Part shown: one piece after another, positions 1 through 9,953 of the stretch
Layout of the letters: every line of letters starts with the position of its first letter
How positions within the stretch are numbered: the first letter of the stretch is position 1
Assembly (NCBI RefSeq): GCF_014696225.1
Contig: NZ_JACJPV010000020.1
Location: forward strand, 1 to 64,000
DNA: 64,000 nucleotides
DNA from: Anabaena sp. FACHB-1237
Lineage (GTDB): Bacteria; Cyanobacteriota; Cyanobacteriia; Cyanobacteriales; Nostocaceae
Direction: 5' to 3'
The notes under the pieces: generated by a model
What the model was told of the DNA's origin: nothing
The model's input: only the letters and a program-made list of their open reading frames with translations
The model's database searches: none
Program-made: the position numbers and the translations under genes

Positions 1-155
1 GCGCAATACTTTGTGTTTCTCTATATTGCTTTAGTAATTTCTCTACAAAACTTAAACTTACACAAAATCTTTTTGCTAATTGACGTTGTGATATTCCACT
101 TTCCAAGTATGTATCAAATATTTTTTTTGCGAAAATCGAGAGAATATGCTTTCAT
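1..155 (-). pseudogene. IS630-family transposase, 5' end, frameshifted and cut by window edge
   Basis: Reading the minus strand from an ATG at 155 gives MKAYSLDFRKK and then, after a one-base shift at a run of eight A residues (plus-strand T run at 121-128), continues as IFDTYLESGISQRQLAKRF and SFVEKLLKQYRET. This is the N-terminal helix-turn-helix of cyanobacterial IS630 transposases. With eight A's the frame runs into a stop three codons later; with seven it would stay open. Either the copy is dead, or the A-run is a slippage site. The rest of the gene lies outside the window. Confidence 0.75.
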
Positions 156-484
156 TTTTACCCTTTATGTAGATGGACAGCCTTATCTTAATCAGTGTAC
201 CTCATTAGACTGGGAAATGCTATATCTATTGATAATTGACAATGATCCATCACTTATGTATGGTAAAATACAATAACGTTTAAATTCCCCGCTAAAGTCT
301 TAAAGTTTGTCTTCAAGTTTGGTGGAAATTTTCATAATATTGTGCTATGATGAAAATTCTGAGATCCTATAGACGTAATTAGTTAATTATCAATGAACTA
401 GTAGGTATTACTGAAGTATCCAATCAGTCAAACACCAACGTCAAGACTTAACCCGTAGAAGTATATACACTCTTTTTCAGCCTA
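156..484. other. Intergenic, no gene recognised
   Basis: AT-rich stretch upstream of the IS630 fragment. It may contain the element's terminal repeat, but no clear boundary or target duplication was visible. A short reading frame on the plus strand over 13-276 is only the shadow of the transposase fragment. Confidence 0.4.
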
Positions 485-1063
485 ATGCAGTTAGTTCCTA
501 GACAGATAATTGAACCTGATCATCTCTATTATATGGAGACTGATAGTTTGTACATTACTGTCAAACATTTATGTAGTATATGTAATAATAAATTTGTTTA
601 TTGCCTGAATATGATTACCAAAGCAATAAACTATAATTATGTGTATATAAGCATTTCACATTTATCATTAAAAATATTAAAAATTAAGCCATTAAAACTT
701 CAGCCATTAAAATTTAGAAAAAGCTGGAAAAATATCACAAATAAAATCCAAAAACAAGTATTATTAAATCAGCAGTATATTTCTAGGAACTTGAGGAGAT
801 ACTTTGATAAGTATATAGATAATGATATAATTGATGATCATATAAATAGTTATTATCAATCTTGTCAAAATTGTCAAAAAAATCACCGATTAGTGACTTG
901 CCAAAACATAAATTATGGTATTGGTATATTGGTTATCGGAAAAGTTCCCCTTTGTCATCCTCATACTAACTTAGGCAGAAATATCCTTCCAAAATTAGTC
1001 CCGAAAATTTGCCAACGTATCAAGACCATTATTAATGGTACTGTCGGGCTAACACCTGGTTAA
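485..1063 (+). CDS. Hypothetical protein, 192 aa
   Basis: Open frame of 192 codons, rich in Asn, Ile, Lys and Tyr. The middle looks protein-like: a basic helical stretch around residues 75-115 is followed by a pair of CxxC motifs (SCQNCQKN, near residues 127-134) and a C-terminal segment with HPHTNLG. I do not recognise the family. There is no convincing ribosome-binding site before the ATG, and the base composition is very AT-rich, so it could be a decayed gene or a chance frame. It stands alone, with the RRM gene about 210 bases downstream on the same strand. Confidence 0.35.
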   Translation: MQLVPRQIIEPDHLYYMETDSLYITVKHLCSICNNKFVYCLNMITKAINYNYVYISISHLSLKILKIKPLKLQPLKFRKSWKNITNKIQKQVLLNQQYISRNLRRYFDKYIDNDIIDDHINSYYQSCQNCQKNHRLVTCQNINYGIGILVIGKVPLCHPHTNLGRNILPKLVPKICQRIKTIINGTVGLTPG

Positions 1064-1275
1064 CAACAAAAAGTAAGAAATTAATTTTAGAAATAATTTT
1101 AGAAATAAGTTTTAATTTCTTTTTTTGATTTCTGGGAAGCTTTTTGGAATTATAGGTTAATAGTTGGCGTTTACAGGTTGATGATAGTCAAAATTAACCA
1201 CTATTCAACAATCATTCATAAGCAAGAAACTTTCTTGATTTTACCCTGTTCACTCATATACTGGAGATATCATTC

Positions 1276-1791
1276 ATGTCTATTCGCCTTTACATAGGAA
1301 ACTTACCAAAAGAAGAAATTGATCGTCAAGAATTGCAGGCTATTTTCGCAGAAGAAGGTGATGCTGTCACCACTAAACTGATCAAAGATCGTAAAACTGG
1401 CAAATGTCGTGGTTTCGGTTTTTTAACTGTAAATAATGATGACCAAGCGGATAAAATTATTGAGAAATACAATGGTCAACTGTTTAAAGAAAACCCCATC
1501 AAATTAGAGAAGGCTTTACCACGTACTAAAGGTGATGAAGGTGAAGAACAAGCACAACCACAACCACAAGTCGCTAAACCAGTAACTCAAAGCAGTGGTG
1601 GAGGTTCTGTTGCTACTGGTGGTGCTAAAGAAGGTGGACGTAGAGAGAAAAGTAAAAAATCTCGTCGCGGCGGCGGTGGATCACGTGAAACTGCTACTCA
1701 CACCGATAATGAAGCTATTCGCCCCGATCCTCGTTGGGCTGCGGAATTAGAAAAGCTCAGAGAAATGTTAGCAGCGCAAGCTACTAATTAA
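1276..1791 (+). CDS. RRM-type RNA-binding protein with C-terminal tail
   Basis: Single RNA-recognition-motif protein of 171 aa, predicted to bind RNA in the cytoplasm. RNP2 is visible as RLYIGNL (residues 4-10) and RNP1 as KCRGFGFLTV (43-52). The RRM ends near residue 82 and is followed by a Gln/Pro- then Gly/Arg/Lys-rich linker and a conserved-looking end, PDPRWAAELEKLREML. Cyanobacterial Rbp proteins are often cold- or light-regulated and some direct mRNAs to the thylakoid membrane; the long tail resembles the Rbp3/RbpF-like group rather than the short glycine-rich cold-induced type, but the exact subgroup is not certain. GGAGAT precedes the ATG, and a strong terminator follows at 1857. Confidence 0.9.
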   Translation: MSIRLYIGNLPKEEIDRQELQAIFAEEGDAVTTKLIKDRKTGKCRGFGFLTVNNDDQADKIIEKYNGQLFKENPIKLEKALPRTKGDEGEEQAQPQPQVAKPVTQSSGGGSVATGGAKEGGRREKSKKSRRGGGGSRETATHTDNEAIRPDPRWAAELEKLREMLAAQATN

Positions 1792-1856
1792 GGTTAACTA
1801 AAAGTTAATTAGTTAGCAAACTTAACAAATCTTAACACACATTAAATTCTATTAAT

Positions 1857-1892
1857 ATCCTCGATTGCTCATAGAAATCGAGGATTTTTATT
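1857..1892 (+). terminator. Rho-independent terminator after the RRM gene
   Basis: ATCCTCGATT pairs with AATCGAGGAT across a nine-base loop and is followed by TTTTTATT. Confidence 0.85.
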
Positions 1893-1911
1893 ATAGCGCA
1901 TTTTAGGACAA

Positions 1912-2016
1912 TAAGCTGTTGTGCCTTTAACTTGAATAATTAATACAAGCAAGATGCTTGTGCTACTGTAACTTCAGGTTTTTTTAATTATACAGTGAGT
2001 GCTGCACATTAGCTTA
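1912..2016 (+). repeat. 105-bp MITE-like element, family B, copy 1
   Basis: Begins TAAGCTGTTGTGC and ends with the near inverse (GCACATTAGCTTA). It has an internal hairpin ACAAGCA-AGA-TGCTTGT. Three other copies, almost identical, are at 23269-23372, 38995-39098 (opposite strand) and 51630-51733. Every copy is bounded by TA, as expected for IS630/Tc1-type target duplication. No coding capacity. Confidence 0.85.
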
Positions 2017-2670
2017 ATATAGCCAACTGTTAACCGTTTTACATTTCTTCAAAAAAAAGTTTGATTTATTGAGCAAACTGTATCTAAATTAACAAAACTA
2101 TAACCTTGGTAATAATACTATAGTTTACCAGTATGTACTCACTGTAAGGATTATTCATAATCACAATGATTAAAAACACAAAACTAAAGTTTTAACTTAG
2201 TTTTGATAACGTCCTCATGAGTAAAATTAAATCAAAATCAAAAAGGAGTTAAAAAATTAGAAAAACCTAGTAGCGCAGGGCAGAAGTCATGGGTACAAAA
2301 GTCAAAGCGAAGACAGTATAGGCTTTTGAAAGATTTAGAATGGTTTATTTATGCCAAACTGTACTAGTTGATAGCTTTTAAAAGTTATATTTTCAGGTTT
2401 TACCTAGAAATTTGTCGTAGTTTAATTACTACACTACGATCAAGTCTTTTGTTGATTGAATGATAGATAAATAACCTTAAAAATATCTATCTAAAGTATT
2501 AGATATTAATATAACTGGAGAGAAAGATAAATAATAACTTGTGGAATAATTATGAGCAGAGATAAGATGATTATTATAAATTGATCTCACAAAAGTGAGG
2601 TTAGTTAATTGCCATAGTTACAAGTTTACAAATTCATTCTATTTTGTGAAAATCACTAAAACACACATCT
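2017..2670. other. Long intergenic region upstream of the glycosyltransferase
   Basis: No gene seen. It contains one copy of dispersed repeat D at 2269-2356 and is otherwise very AT-rich with many short direct repeats. The promoter of the downstream glycosyltransferase presumably lies here, but I could not fix it. Confidence 0.4.
2269..2356 (+). repeat. Dispersed repeat D, copy 1
   Basis: Shares blocks such as AAGACAGTATAGGCTTTT and GATTTAGAATGGTTTATTT with 49258-49350 (plus strand) and 6246-6330 (minus strand). Diverged copies; non-coding; function unknown. Confidence 0.55.
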
Positions 2671-3939
2671 ATGAAATATAATACCACTAAAAAACAGATT
2701 GCCTTAATTTCAGTTCATGGAGATCCAGCAATTGAAATAGGTCGAGAAGAGGCAGGAGGACAAAACGTATATGTTCGTCAAGTGGGAGAAGCACTAGGGG
2801 AGTTAGGATGGCAGGTAGATATGTTTAGCCGCAGAATTAGTGCTGATCAAGAAATAATAGTACAACATAATTCTCATTGTCGAACAATTAGGTTAACGGC
2901 AGGACCTACGGAATTTGTATCTAGGGATGTTGGTTTTCAATACTTGCCACAATTTGTAGATCAATTAATGGCATTTCAGAAAGAAAATGATCTAAAGTAT
3001 GAGTTAGTTCATACTAATTATTGGTTGTCTAGTTGGGTAGGAATGCAATTAAAGAAAAGACAAGGAACTAAACAGGTTCATACCTATCATTCTTTAGGAG
3101 TAATTAAATATAACACCATAGAAAATATTCCCTTGGTAGCTAGTCAAAGACTATCGGTAGAAAAAGAAGTTTTAGAAACAGCAGAAAGAATTGTGGCCAC
3201 AAGTCCCCAGGAAAAGGAACACATGAGAACATTAGTTTCACAAAAGGGGATGATTGATATTATTCCTTGTGGCACAGATGTGAGACAATTTGGTTCAATT
3301 GGGAAAATAGCAGCGCGAGCAGAATTAGGAATTGATCCTGATACGAAAGTTGTGTTATATGTGGGAAGATTTGATCCCCGTAAAGGAATAGAAACCTTAG
3401 TTCGCGCTGTCAGAGAGTCCAAGTTTTATGAGTCTAAGAAAATTCAGTTAATTATTGGTGGAGGTAGTATTCCAGGAAATAGTGATGGTCGAGAACGCGA
3501 TCGCATTGAAGGTATAGTCAAAGAGTTAGGAATGGTAGAATGTACATCTTTCCCCGGTTGTTTAAGTCGGGATATTTTACCAGCTTATTACGCAGCAGCA
3601 GATATATGTGTTGTACCTAGTCATTATGAGCCTTTTGGATTGGTTGCAATAGAAGCTATGTCTAGTGGTACGCCTGTAATTGCTAGTGATGTGGGTGGGT
3701 TGCAGTTTACAGTAGTTAATGAAGAAACTGGTTTACTAGTGCCTCCAAGAAACGTACCAGCCTTTAGTCATGCCATTGATAGAATTTTGAGTAACCCAGC
3801 ATGGCAGGAAAAATTAGGTCATGAAGCAAAAAGACGGGTAAATAATAAGTTTAGTTGGGATGGAGTAGCGAGTCAGTTAGATCAACTGTACTTACAACTG
3901 TTGGAACAGTCCACCAGAGAACCAGCTTTAGCTGTTTAA
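2671..3939 (+). CDS. GT4 family glycosyltransferase (sucrose-phosphate-synthase-like fold)
   Basis: A 422-aa retaining glycosyltransferase of family 4 with GT-B fold, acting in the cytoplasm on a nucleotide-sugar donor. The N-terminal Rossmann domain contains EEAGGQNVYVRQVGEAL (residues about 26-42), typical of sucrose-phosphate-synthase-related enzymes. The C-terminal donor domain starts near VVLYVGRFDPRKGIETL (about residue 229), and the E-x7-E motif is in EPFGLVAIEAMSSGTPVIAS (about 320). Length is normal for GT4. Sugar and acceptor cannot be told from sequence; sucrose, glycolipid or exopolysaccharide synthesis are all possible, and the gene stands alone. Confidence 0.85.
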   Translation: MKYNTTKKQIALISVHGDPAIEIGREEAGGQNVYVRQVGEALGELGWQVDMFSRRISADQEIIVQHNSHCRTIRLTAGPTEFVSRDVGFQYLPQFVDQLMAFQKENDLKYELVHTNYWLSSWVGMQLKKRQGTKQVHTYHSLGVIKYNTIENIPLVASQRLSVEKEVLETAERIVATSPQEKEHMRTLVSQKGMIDIIPCGTDVRQFGSIGKIAARAELGIDPDTKVVLYVGRFDPRKGIETLVRAVRESKFYESKKIQLIIGGGSIPGNSDGRERDRIEGIVKELGMVECTSFPGCLSRDILPAYYAAADICVVPSHYEPFGLVAIEAMSSGTPVIASDVGGLQFTVVNEETGLLVPPRNVPAFSHAIDRILSNPAWQEKLGHEAKRRVNNKFSWDGVASQLDQLYLQLLEQSTREPALAV

Positions 3940-4149
3940 ATCAATCATTAGAGTGGTAGAAATGCTAATCTATAGATGTTCCATGGAACGTCAGCCAATT
4001 ATAGTCAAGCGTAGCGTAAACCTTATGCACATCCTCATAGCAAAGCACTCTACTAATGAATGTGCCAGTTGCGTAAGTCCTGACACAATAGCCTAATTAT
4101 TGTAGAATCACAAAAGACATTCAATTTATCATCCAGGATCAGATTAATT

Positions 4150-4590
4150 ATGCCTCTAGCAGTTGGTACAGATGCACCTGCATTTACCGCCAAAGACACC
4201 AATGGTAATATAGTTTCATTATCTGACTTTGCAGGTAAAACCGTAGTTCTCTACTTTTACCCCAAAGATGACACCCCCGGTTGCACTAAACAAGCGTGCA
4301 GTTTCCGTGATGCTCAAAGTGAATATATTAGCAAAGATATCGTGGTTTTAGGTGTTAGTGCCGATGATGCAGCAGCACACCAAGCATTTACCACTAAATA
4401 CAACCTCAATTTTCCTCTATTAGTTGACACAGAAAAAACTCTCATTACAGCTTTTGATGTTGATGGTGGTGGTTATGCCAAGCGTGTCACCTATATCATA
4501 GATCCTCATGGTAAAATTGCACTTGTAGATACAGCCGTTAATACTGCTACTCATGCTAGTGATATCTTATCTGCATTAGGTTTGTCATAA
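4150..4590 (+). CDS. prxQ: Peroxiredoxin Q / bacterioferritin comigratory protein
   Basis: 146-aa thiol peroxidase that reduces hydrogen peroxide and alkyl hydroperoxides using thioredoxin. The active site reads DDTPGCTKQACSFRD, giving a peroxidatic Cys at residue 45 and a resolving Cys at 50, the C-x4-C spacing that defines atypical two-Cys PrxQ. The thioredoxin-like fold is complete (VVLYFYPKDDTPG near 32-44; GVSADD near 72). It stands alone and is closed by a terminator at 4647. Which of the several cyanobacterial PrxQ paralogues this is cannot be decided from the sequence. Confidence 0.92.
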   Translation: MPLAVGTDAPAFTAKDTNGNIVSLSDFAGKTVVLYFYPKDDTPGCTKQACSFRDAQSEYISKDIVVLGVSADDAAAHQAFTTKYNLNFPLLVDTEKTLITAFDVDGGGYAKRVTYIIDPHGKIALVDTAVNTATHASDILSALGLS

Positions 4591-4646
4591 TTGAGTGCTT
4601 AATATCAATCTACTAGCTAATACATTGATATTGCATTGACACAAAT

Positions 4647-4670
4647 AAAACCCACCTCGGTGGGTTTTGT
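4647..4670 (+). terminator. Terminator after prxQ
   Basis: Perfect 9-10 bp stem AAACCCACC-TCGG-TGGGTTTT, followed by a short T-rich tail. Confidence 0.85.
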
Positions 4671-4714
4671 TGCTTTAGACGCGGTTATTAACCTTATTTA
4701 AATCATCCTATTGA

Positions 4715-5089
4715 TCATTTATCCTTATTTAATGGCAAAATCTTTGGTGATGGTTGAATTTCTGCCCCAGGAACTTGTATTACTGGTTTTTGCCCTCCAT
4801 TTCCCGTTAATTGATTTTGTTTAGCTCTAAATTTGGATACTTCATCATTTAACTGTTGAGCTTGTTCTTCAGGATTAACTTGAATAATACCAAACTTTGC
4901 CTGATGAATCAAGTTAAACATATTAATTTCAGAAGCAGTATTAGATAAAGAGTTGATACTACCTTCACCTTCTGTAAGTAGATTTTGACTAGGATTGGCA
5001 ATACTCGGTTGTGGCAATAATAAAGATGTTACAACTAAACCTGCCCAAGGTAACATTAGTACTTGTCCAAATGGTAACAATGCTTTCAT
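4715..5089 (-). CDS. Small secreted protein of unknown function
   Basis: The frame opens at 5116, but an in-frame ATG at 5089 gives MKALLPFGQVLMLPWAGLV, a hydrophobic signal sequence ending around ...PSIANP. I chose this start because it places the signal peptide at the N-terminus. The mature part (about 95 aa) is hydrophilic, with a helical stretch NPEEQAQQLNDEVSKFRAKQ and a Pro-rich tail. It follows the ABC-2 permease on the same strand, with the longer frame starting at the permease stop, so the two are probably cotranscribed. No family recognised. Confidence 0.6.
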   Translation of the reverse strand: MKALLPFGQVLMLPWAGLVVTSLLLPQPSIANPSQNLLTEGEGSINSLSNTASEINMFNLIHQAKFGIIQVNPEEQAQQLNDEVSKFRAKQNQLTGNGGQKPVIQVPGAEIQPSPKILPLNKDK

Positions 5090-5115
5090 AAATTTCCTAT
5101 ACTCCTCACATTGCA

Positions 5116-6003
5116 TTAACTAAGAGTGCGACGTAATTGTGGCTGAATACTAATTAAGGCTACTACAGCAAATCCTAATAGAACCAAAAAAGCACCCAGG
5201 AAAGTTACATTACCCCAAAAAGCCTGCATAACCACATCATCAAATTTCCAATTCCCATGAATGTATAAATAACGTATAGGTTCAATGGCATAACTTAAAG
5301 GGTTTAAAGTAGCTACAACCTGTAACCATACTGGCATAAAGGATAATGGTGCTAATGCGGTACTAGCAAATAATAAAGGCAGGTTAGTCACAAAAATTAC
5401 AGCAATTAATTCAATATGGCCAGGTAAAGCAAAAGCTAAACCCAAGGAAATAGCTGTCACACCTAAAGCCAGAAGAAAAACAATTAAAGTAATGACTCCT
5501 AAACCCGTTATATCTGGTAAACCTGCACCTAAAAAAGCAGCTGCACCAACAATAACTGCCGCTTGTAACAAACTTTGACTAATAATGAAAATAGCCGAAG
5601 CAAGAACAATAGAAAAGCGCGAAGCTAAGGGTGCTACCAACAAACGATTTAAAAAACCAAACTCCCTATCAAACATCACCGGTAAACCAGCATTTAAAGC
5701 TCCAGCAAAGGCAGTAAATACTATCACACCTGCTGCTAAAAATTGTCCGTAATTACTGGTACTAGCAAATAAACCTTTAGGTGCATTTTGGAACAATGCT
5801 CCAAATAATACTAACCACATTACTGGCTGAATAATACCAGCTATAAGGCTAGAAGGACGACGTTGCAACTGAATAAATAGACGACGAGTTAAGGCCAAAG
5901 TTTCTTGGATAATTTCGCCAAAGAAGTTGGGAGTAGCATCCACAATTACAGGTGAACTAGTAATTTCCTGCCAACTCATATCTGTCTTTATATCTGTCTT
6001 CAT
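5116..6003 (-). CDS. ABC-2 type transporter permease
   Basis: 295-aa integral membrane protein with about six hydrophobic segments, in the DrrB/ABC-2 family. Visible hallmarks are FIQLQRRPSSLIAGIIQPVM at the start of the membrane domain, PVMFDREFGFLNRLLVAPLA in the cytoplasmic loop, and LNPLSYAIEPIRYLYI near the C-terminus. It would pair with an ATP-binding subunit to export a lipid, polysaccharide or drug-like substrate, but no ATPase gene lies next to it here. It is read together with the small secreted protein downstream. Confidence 0.88.
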   Translation of the reverse strand: MKTDIKTDMSWQEITSSPVIVDATPNFFGEIIQETLALTRRLFIQLQRRPSSLIAGIIQPVMWLVLFGALFQNAPKGLFASTSNYGQFLAAGVIVFTAFAGALNAGLPVMFDREFGFLNRLLVAPLASRFSIVLASAIFIISQSLLQAAVIVGAAAFLGAGLPDITGLGVITLIVFLLALGVTAISLGLAFALPGHIELIAVIFVTNLPLLFASTALAPLSFMPVWLQVVATLNPLSYAIEPIRYLYIHGNWKFDDVVMQAFWGNVTFLGAFLVLLGFAVVALISIQPQLRRTLS

Positions 6004-6496
6004 AGTAGTTTTCTGGTGCGATGATGGATGATTTAGTCCTTACAGATCAATATACAATCTTTAGCCTAAAACCCAACTGACTACAATATTTACACTTTAC
6101 ACTTAGAACATTTCTCATATCATGTATATGATTATAATTAACCCCACCCTACTATCATCATAGCCAAAACTGGGAATTTTGTCAACAGGTTTTAGCAGAA
6201 TTTGCCTATGTTTAATCATAACTAAGATATAGAAATGACCTAATAATATCAAATATAACAGTAGAGAAAAAGCCTATACTGTCTTGGTTTTCAATGCATG
6301 ACTTTCGCGCTGCGGTACTAGTGATAGCTGATAGGAATTGAAACCCACAGCCCCACTGGGAATGATAGCGCGGCGTGGCGCAAGCCATCATTTCCAGGCC
6401 GGTGTGGAAGCCAAATAAATAAGCAATATGTAGCTAAATTTGACAGCAATGAGCCATGCTAAACCCCTCAGGGAGTAATTACCTATCACCTATCAT
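6004..6496. other. Intergenic region with repeat D and an imperfect palindrome
   Basis: No gene. It holds a minus-strand copy of repeat D (6246-6330) and, at about 6358-6400, an imperfect dyad in which GGGAATGAT faces ATCATTTCC around a GCGC-rich centre. The permease promoter should lie near 6010-6100. Confidence 0.45.
6246..6330 (-). repeat. Dispersed repeat D, copy 2
   Basis: On the minus strand it reads GCGCGAAAGTCATGCATTG, then AAGACAGTATAGGCTTTTTC, matching the copies at 2269 and 49258. Confidence 0.55.
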
Positions 6497-9400
6497 TTAT
6501 ACTAAACTAGTGAGGCGATCGCGCAAAATTTCCGCCTGTTTTTCTGCTTCCGCTAAAGCATCTCTCACACCTTGTACCACATCTGCTGGTGCTTTATCCA
6601 CAAACTTACTATTACTTAATCTCGCTGTTAAAGATTGTATTTCGGCTGTGACTTTTTGCAGATTTTTCTCTAATTTGTTGCGTACAACATCAACATCTAT
6701 AACTCCAGTTAAAGGTATTACTACCTGTATTGTACCCACAACTCCCGCAATAGAATTTTCTTTGACTGCTGGTTGTTCTATGACTAAAGTTACTTCTGGT
6801 TGACTTACTTCAGAGGTATTTACTACTTCTATTGATGTTTCATTCTGGGGAAAATATTTAGTCCATAACTTGTCTAATAGTGCTTTTCTTGCTGACACAT
6901 TGAGTAAATAACGCACCACAAACCAACCAGAATAAGCTATACCCACCGTTTCAAACACTGCACCAAAAATGGGAATCCTTAAAGCTGTATTTCCAGCAAA
7001 AACTAGTAATCTCAACCCAATTAATAGCGCAATTATTAACCCAATAGTTTTTAAACCTCTGCGGTAGTTTGTAGGTTCAGTTTCCTTAATTTCAGGTTGG
7101 TTATTTTCAGCTTCACTACTTTCATTAATGGTAATTTGATCATCATTAATACCATTGCTAATAGTTAAATTTTCCACCTTTGCCAAATCTTGAATATAGG
7201 ATTTTCCAGCATTTAAAATCCATCTTTCTTGATCATTTTCAGTTTGCAAATTAGCAGTAATTTTTACCCCAGGTTTAACATCAGCTTCGGCACGTAAATT
7301 GCGAATTGTTCTAATAGTCTCAATTAACAAATTAAATTGAGTTTCTAAATTAGCATTTATTAAAGTTTCATCTACTGCTGCATAACTTTGTAATGCTAAA
7401 AATTGATGATTTTCTGGTGGTTGTTGAGTTAAAGTTTGCCAAATTTCCTCAGTTATATGTGGCATGAAAGGATGTAATAACTTTAAAATTCCTTCCAAGA
7501 TATAGGCGATAATTTGTTGGGCAACTTTACGAGATGTAGGATCTGCATCTTTTTGTAATCTCGACTTAACCAACTCAATATACCAATCACAAAAATCTCC
7601 CCAAATAAACTCATACAGTCCTTTTGCTGCTTCCCCTAAACCATAATTATCAATGTAATTATTAGTTTGTTTTACTACTTGATAATAACGGGAAATAATC
7701 CATTGATCACAAAGTTCTGTAGGTTCTGGTTTACCTAATTGTAATGGTGTTTGTCCATCCAAATTCATCATCACGAACCTAGCAGCATTCCATAATTTAT
7801 TGGCAAAATTACGAGATGCTTCTACTGATGCTGATTCATCTTTTTTGCGATCATATTCTAACCGAATATCTTGGCCAGCACCAGCAACTTCTCTAATTAA
7901 GGTATAGCGTAAAGCATCAGTTCCATATTTATCAATTAGCAATAAAGGATCAATTCCATTATTTGCTGACTTGGACATTTTCTTATTATTTTCATCCCTA
8001 ACTAAACCATGAATATAAACAGTTTTGAAAGGCATTGTTTTGGTAAAATGTCCTGCCATCATCGTCATTCGTGCTACCCAGAAAAAGATAATATCAAAAC
8101 CTGTAACTAGGGTAGTATTGGGATAATAAGTTTGAAAATCTTCTGTATTTTCTGGCCATCCTAAAGTAGAAAATGGCCATAAACCTGAAGAAAACCAAGT
8201 ATCTAAAACATCAGGATCTTGTACTAATTTAACATCATCACCAAATTGAATTTTCGCCTTTTCTAAAGCCTCGTTTTCATTACGCGCTACAAAATAAGGA
8301 GTATGATCGGTAATTTCATTATTAGTTTCACTAATAGCATACCAAGCGGGAATTTGATGACCCCACCAAAGTTGACGAGAAATACACCAATCGCGTAAAT
8401 TAACAATCCAATCTCGATAAACTTTTGTCCAACGTTGCGGAACAAATTCCGGGGAATTTTGCTGATCTAAAAATTCTAAAGTTTGATCTGCTAAAGGTCG
8501 AATCTTGACAAACCATTGTGTTGATAATAATGGTTCAACGGGAACTTTACCGCGATCGCTGTATGGTACTGTATGTTTATAATCTTCTATTTTAACTAAA
8601 ACACCCTCACTTTCTAATTTTGCTACTAGATTTTTTCTCGCAACAAATCTGTCTTGTCCTTGAAATTCGCCGGCATTTTCATTTAAAGTGCCGTTTTTAT
8701 TCATAATATTAATAAATGGCAAATTATGCCGTTTACCCATTTCAAAATCATTGGGATCATGGGCTGGTGTAACTTTAACACAACCTGTGCCAAAAGCCGC
8801 ATCTACTAATTCATCACCAATGATAGGAATTTCTCGATTCATAATAGGTAAAGTTAGAGTTTTACCTATTAAATCTTTATATCTTTCATCATTCGGGTTA
8901 ACTGCAACTGCGGTATCTCCTAACATAGTTTCTGGACGGGTTGTAGCTACTTCCACATAACCAGAACCATCACTTAAAGGATAACGGAAATGCCATAAAT
9001 TACCATTGACTTCTTTAGGTTCAACTTCTAAGTCAGATACAGCAGACTGGGAAGATGGACACCAATTTACCAAATAATTACTGCGGTAAATTAAACCTTC
9101 TTGATATAGCTGAATAAATGCTTCTAAAACAGCTTTTGATAAACCTTCATCTAGGGTAAAACGTTCTCTTGTCCAGTCTACAGATACACCTAAACGACGT
9201 AATTGATTAACAATTGTACCTCCAGATTCTATTTTCCATTGCCAAGCGCGTTCTAGAAATTTTTCCCGACCAATTTCATCGCGGTTTGTCCCTTCGGCCT
9301 TGAGTTGTTTTTCTAAAATGGTTTGTACTGCAATACTAGCGTGATCTGTACCTGGCAACCATAGAGTATTACGCCCCTTCATCCGATGATAACGAATTAA

Positions 9401-9604
9401 TGTATCAATCAAAGCACTTTCAAATGCGTGTCCTATATGCAAACTTCCTGTAACGTTTGGTGGAGGAATAACAATACAGTAAGGTTCGCCTGGATGGGTA
9501 GAATCTGCTTTATAGATTTGTGTTTCTTCCCATAATTTTTGCCATTTAGCTTCTGTGGAGAAAGCTTCGTAAACACTGGGTAGGTTAGGAATAGTTGCGG
9601 TCAT
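6497..9604 (-). CDS. valS: Valyl-tRNA synthetase with CAAD membrane domain
   Basis: 1035-aa class Ia synthetase that charges tRNA-Val. The HIGH motif is in [15 protein letters not shown] (about residues 48-62), and the KMSKS loop in [11 protein letters not shown] (about 543). The editing domain and anticodon-binding domain follow in the usual order. Between the anticodon-binding domain and the C-terminal coiled coil there is an insert (about residues 843-915) with two hydrophobic segments, [19 protein letters not shown] and [20 protein letters not shown]. This matches the CAAD domain described for cyanobacterial aminoacyl-tRNA synthetases, which anchors the enzyme to thylakoid membranes. The gene stands alone on the minus strand. 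The start [20 protein letters not shown] is typical. Confidence 0.97.
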   Translation of the reverse strand: MTATIPNLPSVYEAFSTEAKWQKLWEETQIYKADSTHPGEPYCIVIPPPNVTGSLHIGHAFESALIDTLIRYHRMKGRNTLWLPGTDHASIAVQTILEKQLKAEGTNRDEIGREKFLERAWQWKIESGGTIVNQLRRLGVSVDWTRERFTLDEGLSKAVLEAFIQLYQEGLIYRSNYLVNWCPSSQSAVSDLEVEPKEVNGNLWHFRYPLSDGSGYVEVATTRPETMLGDTAVAVNPNDERYKDLIGKTLTLPIMNREIPIIGDELVDAAFGTGCVKVTPAHDPNDFEMGKRHNLPFINIMNKNGTLNENAGEFQGQDRFVARKNLVAKLESEGVLVKIEDYKHTVPYSDRGKVPVEPLLSTQWFVKIRPLADQTLEFLDQQNSPEFVPQRWTKVYRDWIVNLRDWCISRQLWWGHQIPAWYAISETNNEITDHTPYFVARNENEALEKAKIQFGDDVKLVQDPDVLDTWFSSGLWPFSTLGWPENTEDFQTYYPNTTLVTGFDIIFFWVARMTMMAGHFTKTMPFKTVYIHGLVRDENNKKMSKSANNGIDPLLLIDKYGTDALRYTLIREVAGAGQDIRLEYDRKKDESASVEASRNFANKLWNAARFVMMNLDGQTPLQLGKPEPTELCDQWIISRYYQVVKQTNNYIDNYGLGEAAKGLYEFIWGDFCDWYIELVKSRLQKDADPTSRKVAQQIIAYILEGILKLLHPFMPHITEEIWQTLTQQPPENHQFLALQSYAAVDETLINANLETQFNLLIETIRTIRNLRAEADVKPGVKITANLQTENDQERWILNAGKSYIQDLAKVENLTISNGINDDQITINESSEAENNQPEIKETEPTNYRRGLKTIGLIIALLIGLRLLVFAGNTALRIPIFGAVFETVGIAYSGWFVVRYLLNVSARKALLDKLWTKYFPQNETSIEVVNTSEVSQPEVTLVIEQPAVKENSIAGVVGTIQVVIPLTGVIDVDVVRNKLEKNLQKVTAEIQSLTARLSNSKFVDKAPADVVQGVRDALAEAEKQAEILRDRLTSLV

Positions 9605-9953
9605 GCTGGGAATAGTGGGAATAATTTCAAATAAATAACTGATTTTACAATAATGCTGGTCAGTTGTTCCATAAAGTTTGTTTGTTAAGTGCGAAGCACA
9701 CTTAGTGAGAGGATGTTTATAATTATCTATGTGATTAACAAGGTTTGTTTTATATGGGAAAAAGCAAATATTTGAAAGTTGAGGGAGTTGGGAGTCTTTA
9801 GTAGGTAACAGGGTGCAGCGATAAGGGACAAAATTCTTTATTCTGACTTCTGACTCCTAATAGTTTTGCACAATTATCAAAACTTAGCACTAGTTATGAA
9901 ACCAAATTCTAGGATACCCTTAAACTAGATAGAGATTTGCTAAATAAAGAAGA
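9605..9953. other. Intergenic region between valS and aspC
   Basis: No gene. Both flanking genes are read outward, so two promoters must lie here. A small dyad AAGTGCGAAGCACACTT is at about 9688. Nothing else stands out. Confidence 0.4.

Noticed and set aside
3144-3422. Minus-strand open frame inside the glycosyltransferase
   Set aside because: Shadow of the real gene; no family resemblance.
6340-6352. GGAATTGAAACCC, resembling the 3' end of a CRISPR repeat
   Set aside because: It occurs once, with no second copy or regular spacing nearby.
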